A DNA stretch of 64,000 nt from Phytopythium helicoides (lineage: Eukaryota; Oomycota; Peronosporomycetes; Pythiales; Pythiaceae), in assembly GCA_024867545.1 (NCBI GenBank), contig JANFNE010000012.1, forward strand, positions 992,001-1,056,000. Reading direction: 5' to 3'. Each line of letters starts with the position of its first letter. Positions within the stretch are counted from its first letter, which is position 1. Positions 1 to 11,335 of this stretch are shown here, piece after piece. The notes beneath the pieces are model-generated. The model saw only the letters and a list, made by a program, of their open reading frames with translations. It searched no databases and had not been told where the DNA came from. The position numbers and the translations under genes are program-made.

Positions 1-764
1 GTCGATCCCGTCGGTCCACCCGAGATGGTTCCTCGATGAGTTCTCCACCGACCATCTCATCCGTTCACTAGAGAGAATGAGGAGGGAGGAGAACTCGCGG
101 GGACCCATCCGTAGCTTCAGATGACGCTCACGAAAATGCATTGGAGTAGGAGGACTGACTGAATGGAGAGAGAGAAAATGAAGTTAAGGCAGGAAAGAGC
201 AGGACGAGATTCGCGTGTGATTGACGAGGAAGGTGGATGGAGCGTTCGATCATCCCGAAGAGAAAGCATTCGTGGCAGCACGGCAATGGGATGGAAAGCT
301 CTCTCAACCCAGGACTCGTCATTGGTTGTCAGCTGAAGAGGAGATGGAGGAGGAGGAGCGTTGCATTGTGTTACTACTGCATTTCTATGAGGAGAATCTA
401 CTTTTACCTCAGCTACGGCTCGCGATCCGACGGTCTTGACGTCACGATGCGGTTGCGTGTCTGGCCTCTCCATGGACTTCGATCGCGTGGCTGAGCTCGC
501 TTCAACTTCAGAGTTCGTGGGTGCCTTGCATGAGCTCCACAAACTCCCGAACCGTCTGCCTCTCCACCTATGACCCCGCCAGCTCTCCGTCTCGAGGTCA
601 TCAAAAGGCTATTGTTGCTGGTGTACAACTCGCACTGTCTCCGCTGTCATCCGCATCTTTACTCGTTTTTACATGTTCGTTTAGCTCGTCCCACCTGCGT
701 TTTATCTCGAGCCTTCATGCCTCCTTGCGCTCTGGAACCCCCGCCACCTCCACAGCAGCTCGCA
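1..764 (+). repeat. Left long terminal inverted repeat of the hAT element
   Basis: Matches 4221-4997 in inverted orientation over its whole length, with scattered substitutions and small indels. The match stops sharply inside a GCAGCTCGCA block at both inner boundaries. Open frames within it are antisense or chance frames and are not called. Confidence 0.85.
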
Positions 765-862
765 TACACGAAGTCATCAAAAAGCTACTGTTGCTGGTGT
801 ACAACTGCACCGTCTCCGTTTCACCCGCGTCTTCACTCGCTTTTACATGTTCGTTGAGCTCA
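594..862 (+). repeat. Internal direct repeat near the inner end of the left hAT repeat
   Basis: Two imperfect direct copies of about 95-105 bp (594-699 and 770-862) both run through the motif TTGCTGGTGTACAACT and end near TTTTACATGTTCGTT. The first lies within the inverted repeat and the second just inside it, so part of the inverted repeat was duplicated locally. Such subterminal repeats often act as transposase binding sites in hAT elements; here that is inference. Confidence 0.6.
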
Positions 863-879
863 TAATTCCTGCCCTGTGT

Positions 880-3800
880 CTAAACGTTCATGCGCTCCAT
901 CTCGGGGATTCGAGACACGCTGCGGCAGAAGAGCACCTGTGCAGCGACTTCAATGTCAAGCCTAGCCTTCTTCTCACGCATGAGTTGACCAACATTGGTA
1001 AAGGCTTCGCGGAACGACACTGACACCGCGCTCATGCACAAGTACCGCTTTGCAACGCGGGACAAAAGCGGGAAAGCTCGACGATAGCGGCCCCACCACG
1101 CAAGTGGGTCACTCTCCCCTTCATTTGCTGCAGGGAGAGACGGGGAGTCCAGATACTGCTGGATCTGCGTGCGCAGAGCTTCACGGTCGGATGCTGGCGG
1201 ATCTTCCAGTGGGAAGAACTCGTGGAGCAAAGATCGATTACCCACCGCAGACGGCCTTGAAGGCGTAGACGAAGCCACGGGGGTACTGGAGACAGAAACC
1301 GGCTTATCCCCGCTAGAAACCAGTACATTGGTAGCGTCCACGCTTTTCTTCGTATCGACATCGTCAACTTCGTCCAGAACCTCCTTCGGCGCGTCCACTG
1401 CACCATCGCCGACAAGTTCTCCGTGGAGTAAGAGGAGCAAATCTACAAGACGCTCTCGCTCGCTCTCTGGAAGAAACGGCAATGCTTTAAACCGCGGGTC
1501 CATCAGGCATGCCATGTGAGCCGAATCGGGAGCGTGCGCGCCTGATGCGCACATTTCAAGCTTTAGGTTGGCGCTTATAGCATTGCGCACCGCTGCCACG
1601 ACAGAATTGTCGACCCACTGAGTTGCGTCCGCTAGATGCTTCCGAAGACTCTGAAGAACGGGCTCGACAAGTGATAGCGCAGGGAAATCAAGCTGAGAAA
1701 CCTGAACAACACCCTCAATTGGCTCGAGAAGGCGAGCGAGTTGCTTGAGCGTTGCCCACTCGTCGTGGGAAAGTTCGCAGCAAACGAAGCGTAGCTGCAT
1801 GGGTCGCCGCGCTGCGCTAGTGTCAGACTCGAGTCCAGTCTTGTAGAGCAATAGCATCGGTTCGAGCTCTACAATCCGACAAATCATTGCGATCGTCGAG
1901 TTCCATCGATCCTCAAAATCACAAATCACTGGCAAAGGTTGCATGGGTGGATTTGACGCCCAGCCAGCACCACTGTAACCTGCCTTGCTGCTGTTGGGCT
2001 CGTTCTCGCCTTCGTGTTCATCAGCGTCTTGATTGTCGCCGTCCTCCTTGTCACTCCCCACATCATCGTGGCGGGGGTTACTTTGACCATTCTCTTCACC
2101 ACGCGCGCTACCGTCCCTAGCCTCACCCGACTGTTCTTGACTTTCACTATCAGCTGTCGCGTCAGCTCCGTCCGAGGCAGATGATGAGGGAGCCCCAGAT
2201 GCGGCAGCAGCGGCATTGGCAGCAGAGGCGGCCGCCTGCAGCTGCATTTGCCGCACTCGCTTCGGCCATCCGGCGCTGCAATGACAGGAAGATCTGGTAC
2301 TCGGATGGATTCTGAATAAAGTAGGAAACGTAGTTGCGACAGCGGCGAATCAGCGGGGCACACTTGTGTAGTCCCGCAGTAACAGCTGCATCCAGAGCAT
2401 GAACAAAGCAGTCAACCACTGCAAGAGCCGGGAATTCGTCATGAATCTGAGATTGTACACTGCCGTCCGTCACCATCGTGAGTGCGGCCACTTTGGCCGC
2501 AGGGATATCCCACTTGTCCATGACATCGCGAAGCAGAGCGATCGTATTGACACTTTCGTCCAGCGGCAGAACGTAGACCTCAAGCACACAATCGCGGCGA
2601 CTGAAGCCCGGAGAGATCCAATGTCCGCTCACAGTCAGCACGTTCTGCCCAAAGACTGATGTCCAATTGTCGAGTGACAGCGAAAGCACATCCACTTCAG
2701 CCAGAACATCCTTGAGCATCTCACGCTGCGAGTAGTACAAATTTGCGAGCGCGCGCTTAATAGCATCTTCAGTCGGAAGTGTCGGAAAACTCAGCCCGAA
2801 GCTTGGATAATACTCGTTGTTGCCGTGCAGTAGCAAGTTGAGCTCAGGCACCCATGTGGGTCACGTCCAGGGGTTCAAATTGAGCGATCAGGTACTTCAG
2901 GAGGCGGTGTGTGAGCAACTTCTGGTTGCTGGAAGCTGTTGCGGTCGACGAGCCTGCCGCACCCCCGCCCAGCATCATCATGCTCGTGTTCAGACTCATG
3001 TTGTTGAGGCTGTAGGCGCTAAGATTCGTGGTGGTAGGCCCGGCAGTAGCTACACCCCCATTGCTGTAGCTATTGCTGCGGACGACTGCGTGACGAACCA
3101 GTCGATGCGGCTGTCATTGTGTTCCCTGCAGACACTGCAGGCGTTCCCGCGCCGCTCAGCAGCGTCGAGTAGTCGAAAAAGCGCTGCTCGAGTCCAAGCT
3201 CCATGGCAGCGTCACCGAGCTCGAAACCTGCGGGGAAAGCGAGAGAAGCAGCGGACCCGGGGAGCGTCACGAAGGTCGCAGGATCGAACTCTCCGTCCGC
3301 CGGTGGGTCTAGCAGCGACGCCGCCGTCTGGTGCAGCAACTTGCGGCGCTTGGCCGACCCCGAGGACGCGCTAATCCCGCCCATTGCGAGCAGGTTGGTG
3401 GCGGATGTAGCTCCTGCACTGGCGGCAGCTCCCGCCTTCCGGCGCGAGTTGCGCAGCTCTAGCACCTGCTGTCTCTGTCTCGTCGCCTCGGCTGGGGACA
3501 TGCTTCCTAGCGCGACTGCCGCATCCGGTTGCAGCAGCCCCGCGTGCAGCAGCCCCGCAACCGGCGCGGCCATGTGGTGGTGCAGGTGTATCTGCTGCTG
3601 CTGTTGCTGTTGCTGCTGCTGCTGCTGCTGCCTGTGTTTGCGCGGGAACTCGTAGTCGGCCGCCGACTTGCCCGGCGCGTACTTGTGGTGCTTCTTGCGC
3701 AGGTGGCGGTTCATGGTGCTCGTGCCGCCCGAGTACGCGAAGCGCGTGCTCTGCTCGGGGCACAGCGTGCAGACCACGAACTTGCCCGTCGCGTCCTTGA

Positions 3801-4062
3801 CGAAGTAGTCCCAGATGAAGCTCGGCAGCGACAGGCTCGCCTCGCCCTTGTCCCCTCTCCTGCTCGCTGGCGCGGCTCGTCTCGCGCGTCGGCTGGCGTC
3901 GCCATCGTCCGCGTCGCCGTCTGCGTCTGCGTCTGCGGCTGTCGCTGCTGCTGGCGCGGCGGCCGCGGCGGGGGCTGCTGGTCCGTCGTCGGGGGCTGCG
4001 GAGACCGCGGGCGTCGGTTCCAGTGGGACTGGCACGGCCATGAGCGCGTCGTCCGCGTCCAT
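880..4062 (-). pseudogene. hAT-family transposase, BED-finger, with three frameshifts
   Basis: The start is the ATG at 4062 (MDADDALMAV). The first block (4062 to 3070) holds a BED zinc finger with a CTLC pair and two histidines in the RHLRKKHH region, followed by a polyglutamine run. Coding sense continues in another frame through about 3080-2858 (ending near LLKYLIAQFEPLDVTHMG). It shifts again into 2854-2162, which carries the RNase H-fold core (SLSLDNWTS, then DCFVHALDAAV), and shifts a third time near 2240 into 2256-880. That last block holds the hAT dimerisation region (DPLAWWGRYRRAFPLL, then REAFTNVG, where active elements usually have SERxFSxaG). The shifts are single-base-like and no intron signals fit them. 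The protein is therefore broken unless the assembly has indel errors. Confidence 0.8.
3592..3630 (-). repeat. CAG/CTG microsatellite encoding polyglutamine in the hAT transposase
   Basis: An imperfect CTG trinucleotide run on the plus strand reads as a glutamine tract on the coding minus strand, just after the BED finger. Confidence 0.85.
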
Positions 4063-4220
4063 GGTGACCGGTTACCGCTTTGTATGGGCCAATGTATCTG
4101 GCGAGGGGGGAAGCGCGAGTGGACCGCGCGAACCGCGGCGCGATTGGGGGAAATGCAGAGGAGGCGGGCGAGCGGATTGGACGAAAAGACATGCGTGTCA
4201 ACGAGCAGGGCATGTTGAAG

Positions 4221-4997
4221 TGCGAGCTGCTGTGGAGATGGCGGGAGTCCAAAGCGCAAGGAGGCATGAAGCCTTGAGAGAGAGATAACGCAGGTGGGAC
4301 GAGATAAACGAACATGTAAAAACGAGAAAAGATGCGGATGACAACGGAGACAGTGCGAGTTGTACACCAGCAACAATACCCTTGTAATGACCTCGAGACG
4401 GAGAGCTGGCGAGGTCATAGGTGGAGAGGCAGACGGTTCGGGAGTTTGTGGAGCTCATGCTAGGCACCCACGAGCTCTGAAGTTGAAGCGAGCTCAGCCA
4501 CGCGATCGCAGTCCATGGAGAGGCCAGACACGCAAGCGCTTCGTGACGTCAAGACCGTCAGATTGCGAGCGGTAGCTGAGGTAAAAGTAGATTCTCCTCA
4601 TAGAAATGCAGTACTGTAGTAGCACAATGCAACGCTCCTCCTCCTCCATCTCCTCTTCAGCCGACAACCAATGACGAGTCCGGGTTGAGAGAGCTTTCCA
4701 TCCCATTGCCGTGCCGCCACGAATGCTTTCTCTTCGGGATGATCGAACGCTCCATCCACCTTCCTCGTCAATCACACGCGAATCTTGTCCTGCTCTTTCC
4801 TGCCTCAACTTCATTTTCTTTCTCTCTCTCTCCAGTCAGCCAGTCCTCCTACTCCAATGCATTTTCGTGAGCGTCATCTGAAGTTGCGGATGGGTCCCCG
4901 CGAGCTCTCCTCCCTCCTCCTTCTCTCTAGTGAACGGATGAGATGGTCGGTGGAGAACTCATCGAGGAACCATCTCGGGTGGACCGACGGGATCGAC
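4221..4997 (-). repeat. Right long terminal inverted repeat of the hAT element
   Basis: Reverse complement of 1-764, slightly longer because of small insertions such as an extra ACAGT-like block near 4610. It ends at CGGGATCGAC, which pairs with the first ten bases of the window. Confidence 0.85.
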
Positions 4998-5350
4998 GGA
5001 CGTCTCGACACTCGCGATTGAATCTGATTGGCCCGAGGCAAGCGCGTCACGAGCGCCTCGGCAGAGCGGCACGGCGAATGACACGCGTCGATGGTCGGAC
5101 GTGGCTCGGTGACTTCTCCTGTAACGGTGTCAAGTGGTCTGGTCCTCTTGCCACGGACGTTGGAGCCGGTGGCTCGCTGGACCGCAGTGCTTCTGTCGAG
5201 CGCAACAGTGCGGTTGAGAGATTCGAAACAGTGGTAGCACAGCGACGGAGGCAGCAACAGATGGAAGCAACTTGTCAACTCGACCGGATGTCGGGGATGC
5301 GCCTCGCCTCGCCTTGCCTCGCCTCATCCGGCCTGTGAGGAGGAGCAGGC
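4998..5350. other. Spacer with no recognisable gene
   Basis: Lies between the hAT right end and the duplicated block. Open frames exist on both strands but none shows a recognisable domain or a clear start. No RNA gene was seen. Confidence 0.5.
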
Positions 5351-5923
5351 GCAGTGTGTGACAACGGCATTTGCGTGGTCCCTGCGGAGCAGAAGCAGCA
5401 GTGGAGCGTGGCATTGGGAACTAAACGGTGGCACTGGACTGTACACTGGCGCTGAACACACTGCAGAGATGGGTTCAGGCTGCTTAGTCCACCCACCCCG
5501 TCTGAATGCTGATCGACTGATTGACCTTCTTCTTATTCGGAGCTCGAATTTCGACACTTTCGAATAAGACGGACGGGCTCCGGCTTGGAGCTCCAGCTCT
5601 CTTTGCTTTGGGGGGCCTTCAGTCCGGAGCTGGCGGATCTGGGGGCGACGACAGGTGTCCATTATTGTGGCTGCGACTGGGGACAGGCGAGAGGCTTGGC
5701 GGCTCGGCCACCGGGAGCTTCTTTGGTTGTGGAGTCCGTTTCTATGCCGTTCCTTCCATATCGGAGCCCAGTCCTCGACGAATCAAGGAAGTGGCCGCGA
5801 CAGGCCCTCGCACGCACGACTACTGTAGCATTGGTCACGGCGGACAGACCTTCGCACGCTTGGTGCAAGTAGATCTCGATGAGATAACTGCAGCCAATGC
5901 CAAAGCCGTAGTGAGGAAGTATA
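5351..5923. repeat. Diverged copy of the block that precedes each NmrA unit
   Basis: This block is repeated at 8342-8914 and 11333-11905. The latter two differ from each other at only a few bases, while this first copy differs by several small indels and substitutions (for example near 5610-5720). No coding sense is convincing in it. The pattern shows that this copy is older than the other two and dates the order of the duplications. Confidence 0.75.
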
Positions 5924-6047
5924 GCACGGCTGTCATCACAGAATCCCCAAAATCTCCCCTTGTTTCAAGAGAAGCAAGCAAACTAGCCAGCTTTTATTTC
6001 TCTCGAAATCACTGTGCAACTGCGCCACAGTCTTCAGTAGCTTCAGC

Positions 6048-7102
6048 CTAGGCCCTCGAAAGGAAGTCGGCGTACGACGTCGGGTTCCACTCCGGGAAAT
6101 ACTTGGCCCTGGCCGCAGCTACCTCATCCTCTGTTCCGGGCACGCCACGACCGTCGGCGAACAACGTGTTGAGGAAGCCGATGAAGTCCGCGAGGTAGTT
6201 CTTCTTGTTTTCCTCGTAGTCGACAAACTCGATTGTAACCTTCTTGCCAGCTTTCTTCTCCACGAGCGCCGCGACCTCAAGCCCCGTCAGACGATCACCC
6301 TCGATCGGAATCTTGGCCCATTGTAGCTCACTCTTTGGTGCCGTTGACACGGCGTGCGCTACGAACTGGCCCACATCCTCATGCTTGACGAGGCTGAACT
6401 TAGTCTTGCCGTCGCCCACAATGCGGATCGTCGCCTTCTCAAAGTCGACTCCAAGAGTGCTGTTATCACGCCCAATGGTCAGACAGGTCAAGTTCAATAT
6501 GTCCACCAAGCGCAGTGCTTACTAGGGGACGTAAGAGTAGAAGAGACCCGTGTAGAAGATGGTGTACGGCAGGTTGATCGACTTGAGTGCATCCTGCACT
6601 TGCTTCTTGTGCACATTTGGGCCGTCCGTCACGTTCATACCATACTGTGTACAAGGCGACGAGGCGGGGAATCGAGGATTGTCAGCGAGTGGTGATACTT
6701 CATAGCACAAGTGCACTACTCACCTCTGAAGGTACGAAGAGCTCCGCGCCTGCTGCCTTGGCAGCCTCCACCACTGGCAGTTGCACGTCCATCGCGTATG
6801 GACTCACCGCACTGATGCTGCAGACATGTCAAGGCGTTAGTATGAACGAGTCAATTAAGCATTCGAGAAAACACTTACACGACTTGCGACCCCGACAATG
6901 CCTTGCGCAGCGACTCCTGGTCGTCGTAGCTGACCTTCGCGAGCACGGCACCGCGGCTCTTGAGGTCCTGTAGTTCAGCCTTGTTGCCATCGCGGGTGAG
7001 GATGGTGACCTTGTGACCACTCTTGAGCAGCTCGACGGCAGCGGTGGCGCCTACACCCCCGGCACCGACGATAGCGAACGAGGTGAAGGTGGAGCTGGCC
7101 AT
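6048..7102 (-). CDS. NmrA-like NAD(P)-binding protein, copy 1 (four exons)
   Basis: Exons on the minus strand are 7102-6879, 6817-6724, 6644-6523 and 6459-6048, and join to 283 codons. The introns are 61, 79 and 63 bp with GTAAGT, GTGAGT and GTAAGC donors and CAG acceptors. The third intron removes what otherwise looks like an in-frame TAG TAA pair after YSYVP, so the gene is intact. Residues 12-17 form the Rossmann glycine motif GAGGVG. KVTILTRD follows as the second strand expected to select NAD(P), then VSPYAMDVQ and a GDGKTKFS block typical of the NmrA/isoflavone-reductase-like family. These proteins are cytosolic redox sensors or reductases; the substrate here is unknown. The start is the first ATG before the Rossmann fold. 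Confidence 0.85.
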
Positions 7103-7497
7103 CTTGCTGTTGTGGTTGGGTGGAAGTTGAGAAGCCGCTGTAGCGCCGACCGAGGAGATTGAGTTATGCGGACGAGTTCGACCTGGGGAGCAAGGAGGTC
7201 GCCTGACAAGGGTCTTTGATGCTCGCGGTTGGCGTGCGCAGTGCCCACGTGTAGTATGATGTTGAAGACACTATCCACACACGATCAATTCCGATCCCAG
7301 ATGTTGCATCCGCGGTTTTTGGTTGGCAAGCTCCAGCGAACGCTTACTTCATGGCGGCAATGAAGCAATCTGTGACAACTGATCCCAACTGCTTACGCAG
7401 TGCTTATGCTAGGATGCATCATCCCATCTCCACTATGAAGTATTCGAGTGATCATTCATTGCAGATTTGTCATATCCCATAGTACAGTACAGTACTT

Positions 7498-8003
7498 GTG
7501 CTGCTCTTGCGCTGCTGCCTTCTGATAGTGTTTTGTCTGAGTTCTTTTCCTCGAGGAGTTGAAGCTGTCGGTTTGAAACCCCTCAACAGAGTGAATATCA
7601 CGTCTACGAGCTGGCGGCATCTACGAACAACTCAGCGGGTTCTATGGGCTGTTCATGGCCTCAAGCACTTCGGACTCAAGGGACTTAAGGTTGCTGGGGA
7701 CACCCAGATGATTCTGAATATGATGGATCACGGAAGGCCCCTAGCGCGCCATCCCTTAGGTCTGCTTATGCTGCAGATGACTCGCTGACTCGATTGGGCT
7801 GGGTTGGCCATTATCGCACATTCAACAAAACGGCGGGTGCACTTCCAAGCCTTGCAACGGCACAAGGACAAGTCTACAGGTCTATCATCCTGAAGACTCG
7901 GATCTCGTCCAGCGCTTTGGTGTTCCAGTGGGACGACTTCGAAGCGACCTCCAACATTTTCTGGATCCGAACTATCGATGATGTTAAGGGGGCGATACTA
8001 TAG
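7498..8003 (+). pseudogene. Degraded RNase H-like domain, copy 1
   Basis: The frame at 7498-7788 contains KVAGDTQMILNMM, resembling the GDS strand-helix of plant-type RNase H domains. The frame at 7794-8003 contains HYRTFNKTAGALPSLA, resembling the HxxRxxNKxADxLANxA block near their C terminus. A frame change separates them, and the first catalytic acidic residues are not visible. The segment is absent from the older paralogous unit (12995-13480), so it looks like an insertion upstream of the NmrA gene. Its source, a retroelement or a stand-alone RNase H gene, is unknown. Confidence 0.5.
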
Positions 8004-8240
8004 ATATTCAGACAAGGCAGACAAGTGCGCTAGCGGCGCGATACTGCGTGCCGCAAACGCCAGGCCGCATTGCCGCCAATCCGTGCAGACATTTCTCCCC
8101 ATGGAGAGATTATGAGTTGCTGTACACCACAGCTTCGATTCAAACAAAAGTGACGGCAAAATGACGGCAAACGATCACGTCACACGTGTAGACACTTTCG
8201 TTTTCTCGTACAGAAGCACTAGACCACACTCGAAGCACGC

Positions 8241-8344
8241 CTACAAGACGGAAGCAGGCAGCTGCTCATCCGGGAACGTCTTGCGCACGACTACAGCCGA
8301 GGCGCCGACTTGCCCGACGACACCATCCAAGACTCCATCCGTGG
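8241..8344 (-). pseudogene. Truncated 3' end of the C2-domain gene, copy 1
   Basis: Encodes the last 33 or so codons of the C2 gene at 13541-16454 (VGASAVVVRKTFPDEQL and the same stop). The homology ends abruptly at GTGG, exactly where the next repeat block starts. It is a duplication scar, not a gene. Confidence 0.8.
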
Positions 8345-9038
8345 CGCAGTGTGTGACAACGGCATTGCGTGGTCCTTGGGGAGCAGAAGCAGCAGTGGAG
8401 CGTAGGATTGGATACTAAACGGTGGCACTGGACTGTACACTGGCGCTGAACACACTGCAGAGATGGGTTCAGGCTGCTTAGTCCACCCACCCCGTCTGAA
8501 TGCTGATCGACTGATCGACCCGACCTTCTTCTTATTCGGAGCTCGAATTTCGACACTTTCGAATAAGACGGACGGGCTCCGGCTTGGAGCTCCAGCTCTC
8601 TTTGCTTTGGGCCGTCAGTCCGGAGCTGGCGGGTCCTGGGGGCGACGACAGGTCAGGTGTCCATTATTGTGGCCGCGACTGGGGACAGGCGAGAGGTTTG
8701 GTGGCTCGGTGATTTGGTTGTGGAGTCCGTTTCTATGCCGTTCCTTCCATATCGGAGCCCAGCCCTCGGCAGATCAAGGAGGTGGCCGCGACAGGCCCTC
8801 GCACGCACGACTACTGTAGCATTGGTCACGGCGGACAGACCGTCGCACGCATGGCGCGAGTGGATCTCGATGAGAGAACTGCAGCCAATGCCAAAGGAGC
8901 AGTGAGGAAGAAGGGCACGGCTGTCATCACAGAATCCCCAAAATCTCCCCTTGTTTCAAGAGAAGCAAGCAAACTAGCCAGCTTTTATTTCTCTCGAAAT
9001 CACTGTGCAACTGCGCCACAGTCTTCAGTAGCTTCAGC

Positions 9039-10093
9039 CTAGGCCCTCGAAAGGAAGTCGGCGTACGACGTCGGGTTCCACTCCGGGAAATACTTGGCCC
9101 TGGCCGCAGCTACCTCATCCTCTGTTCCGGGCACGCCACGACCGTCGGCGAACAACGTGTTGAGGAAGCCGATGAAGTCCGCGAGGTAGTTCTTCTTGTT
9201 TTCCTCGTAGTCGACAAACTCGATTGTAACCTTCTTGCCAGCTTTCTTCTCCACGAGCGCCGCGACCTCAAGCCCCGTCAGACGATCACCCTCGATCGGA
9301 ATCTTGGCCCATTGTAGCTCACTCTTTGGTGCCGTTGACACGGCGTGCGCTACGAACTGGCCCACATCCTCATGCTTGACGAGGCTGAACTTAGTCTTGC
9401 CGTCGCCCACAATGCGGATCGTCGCCTTCTCAAAGTCGACTCCAAGAGTGCTGTTATCACGCCCAATGGTCAGACAGGTCAAGTTCAATATGTCCACCAA
9501 GCGCAGTGCTTACTAGGGGACGTAAGAGTAGAAGAGACCCGTGTAGAAGATGGTGTACGGCAGGTTGATCGACTTGAGTGCATCCTGCACTTGCTTCTTG
9601 TGCACATTTGGGCCGTCCGTCACGTTCATACCATACTGTGTACAAGGCGACGAGGCGGGGAATCGAGGATTGTCAGCGAGTGGTGATACTTCATAGCACA
9701 AGTGCACTACTCACCTCTGAAGGTACGAAGAGCTCCGCGCCTGCTGCCTTGGCAGCCTCCACCACTGGCAGTTGCACGTCCATCGCGTATGGACTCACCG
9801 CACTGATGCTGCAGACATGTCAAGGCGTTAGTATGAACGAGTCAATTAAGCATTCGAGAAAACACTTACACGACTTGCGACCCCGACAATGCCTTGCGCA
9901 GCGACTCCTGGTCGTCGTAGCTGACCTTCGCGAGCACGGCACCGCGGCTCTTGAGGTCCTGTAGTTCAGCCTTGTTGCCATCGCGGGTGAGGATGGTGAC
10001 CTTGTGACCACTCTTGAGCAGCTCGACGGCAGCGGTGGCGCCTACACCCCCGGCACCGACGATAGCGAACGAGGTGAAGGTGGAGCTGGCCAT
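9039..10093 (-). CDS. NmrA-like NAD(P)-binding protein, copy 2 (four exons)
   Basis: Exons are 10093-9870, 9808-9715, 9635-9514 and 9450-9039. The predicted 283-residue protein is identical to that of copy 1, with the same three introns and the same Rossmann motif GAGGVG. The 5' flank is also identical as far as can be seen, so expression signals are probably shared and dosage may be doubled. The identity implies a very recent duplication, or an assembly duplication. Confidence 0.85.
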
Positions 10094-10488
10094 CTTGCTG
10101 TTGTGGTTGGGTGGAAGTTGAGAAGCCGCTGTAGCGCCGACCGAGGAGATTGAGTTATGCGGACGAGTTCGACCTGGGGAGCAAGGAGGTCGCCTGACAA
10201 GGGTCTTTGATGCTCGCGGTTGGCGTGCGCAGTGCCCACGTGTAGTATGATGTTGAAGACACTATCCACACACGATCAATTCCGATCCCAGATGTTGCAT
10301 CCGCGGTTTTTGGTTGGCAAGCTCCAGCGAACGCTTACTTCATGGCGGCAATGAAGCAATCTGTGACAACTGATCCCAACTGCTTACGCAGTGCTTATGC
10401 TAGGATGCATCATCCCATCTCCACTATGAAGTATTCGAGTGATCATTCATTGCAGATTTGTCATATCCCATAGTACAGTACAGTACTT

Positions 10489-10994
10489 GTGCTGCTCTTG
10501 CGCTGCTGCCTTCTGATAGTGTTTTGTCTGAGTTCTTTTCCTCGAGGAGTTGAAGCTGTCGGTTTGAAACCCCTCAACAGAGTGAATATCACGTCTACGA
10601 GCTGGCGGCATCTACGAACAACTCAGCGGGTTCTATGGGCTGTTCATGGCCTCAAGCACTTCGGACTCAAGGGACTTAAGGTTGCTGGGGACACCCAGAT
10701 GATTCTGAATATGATGGATCACGGAAGGCCCCTAGCGCGCCATCCCTTAGGTCTGCTTATGCTGCAGATGACTCGCTGACTCGATTGGGCTGGGTTGGCC
10801 ATTATCGCACATTCAACAAAACGGCGGGTGCACTTCCAAGCCTTGCAACGGCACAAGGACAAGTCTACAGGTCTATCATCCTGAAGACTCGGATCTCGTC
10901 CAGCGCTTTGGTGTTCCAGTGGGACGACTTCGAAGCGACCTCCAACATTTTCTGGATCCGAACTATCGATGATGTTAAGGGGGCGATACTATAG
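10489..10994 (+). pseudogene. Degraded RNase H-like domain, copy 2
   Basis: Duplicate of 7498-8003 within the second unit, with the same frame change and the same GDT and NKTAGAL motifs. Confidence 0.5.
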
Positions 10995-11231
10995 ATATTC
11001 AGACAAGGCAGACAAGTGCGCTAGCGGCGCGATACTGCGTGCCGCAAACGCCAGGCCGCATTGCCGCCAATCCGTGCAGACATTTCTCCCCATGGAGAGA
11101 TTATGAGTTGCTGTACACCACAGCTTCGATTCAAACAAAAGTGACGGCAAAATGACGGCAAACGATCACGTCACACGTGTAGACACTTTCGTTTTCTCGT
11201 ACAGAAGCACTAGACCACACTCGAAGCACGC

Positions 11232-11335
11232 CTACAAGACGGAAGCAGGCAGCTGCTCATCCGGGAACGTCTTGCGCACGACTACAGCCGAGGCGCCGAC
11301 TTGCCCGACGACACCATCCAAGACTCCATCCGTGG
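11232..11335 (-). pseudogene. Truncated 3' end of the C2-domain gene, copy 2
   Basis: Second copy of the duplication scar at 8241-8344, ending at the same GTGG junction. Confidence 0.8.

Larger units (their letters stand above)
1..4997 (-). mobile_element. hAT DNA transposon with very long terminal inverted repeats
   Basis: A decayed transposase gene on the minus strand (880-4062) is enclosed by two long inverted repeats: 1-764, and 4221-4997 in reverse complement. The outermost ten bases of the window pair with 4988-4997, so the left end lies at or before position 1 and the true element may be slightly longer. Because the left end is cut by the window, no 8-bp target duplication can be tested. 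Most hAT elements have inverted repeats of only 10-30 bp, so repeats of this length are unusual and may reflect a fold-back-like derivative. Class assignment rests on the BED finger and the hAT dimerisation region of the transposase. Confidence 0.75.
5924..8914. repeat. Tandem duplication unit 1 (2,991 bp)
   Basis: Corresponds base for base, by eye, to 8915-11905. It contains the NmrA-like gene, an RNase H remnant, a truncated C2-gene 3' end and the block at 8342-8914. Both unit edges lie in a 13-bp identity, GCACGGCTGTCAT, found at 5924, 8915 and 11906. This is consistent with an unequal crossover between two pre-existing copies of the flanking block. Confidence 0.85.

Noticed and set aside
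3371..4315. 314-codon minus frame overlapping the hAT transposase N terminus
   Set aside because: It is an alternative frame of the BED-finger exon and inverted repeat, with Arg/Ala bias typical of a GC-rich shadow.
6509..6530. In-frame TAG TAA in the NmrA gene as proof of a pseudogene
   Set aside because: A 63-bp intron with GTAAGC donor and AACAG acceptor removes it and restores a continuous conserved frame in both copies.
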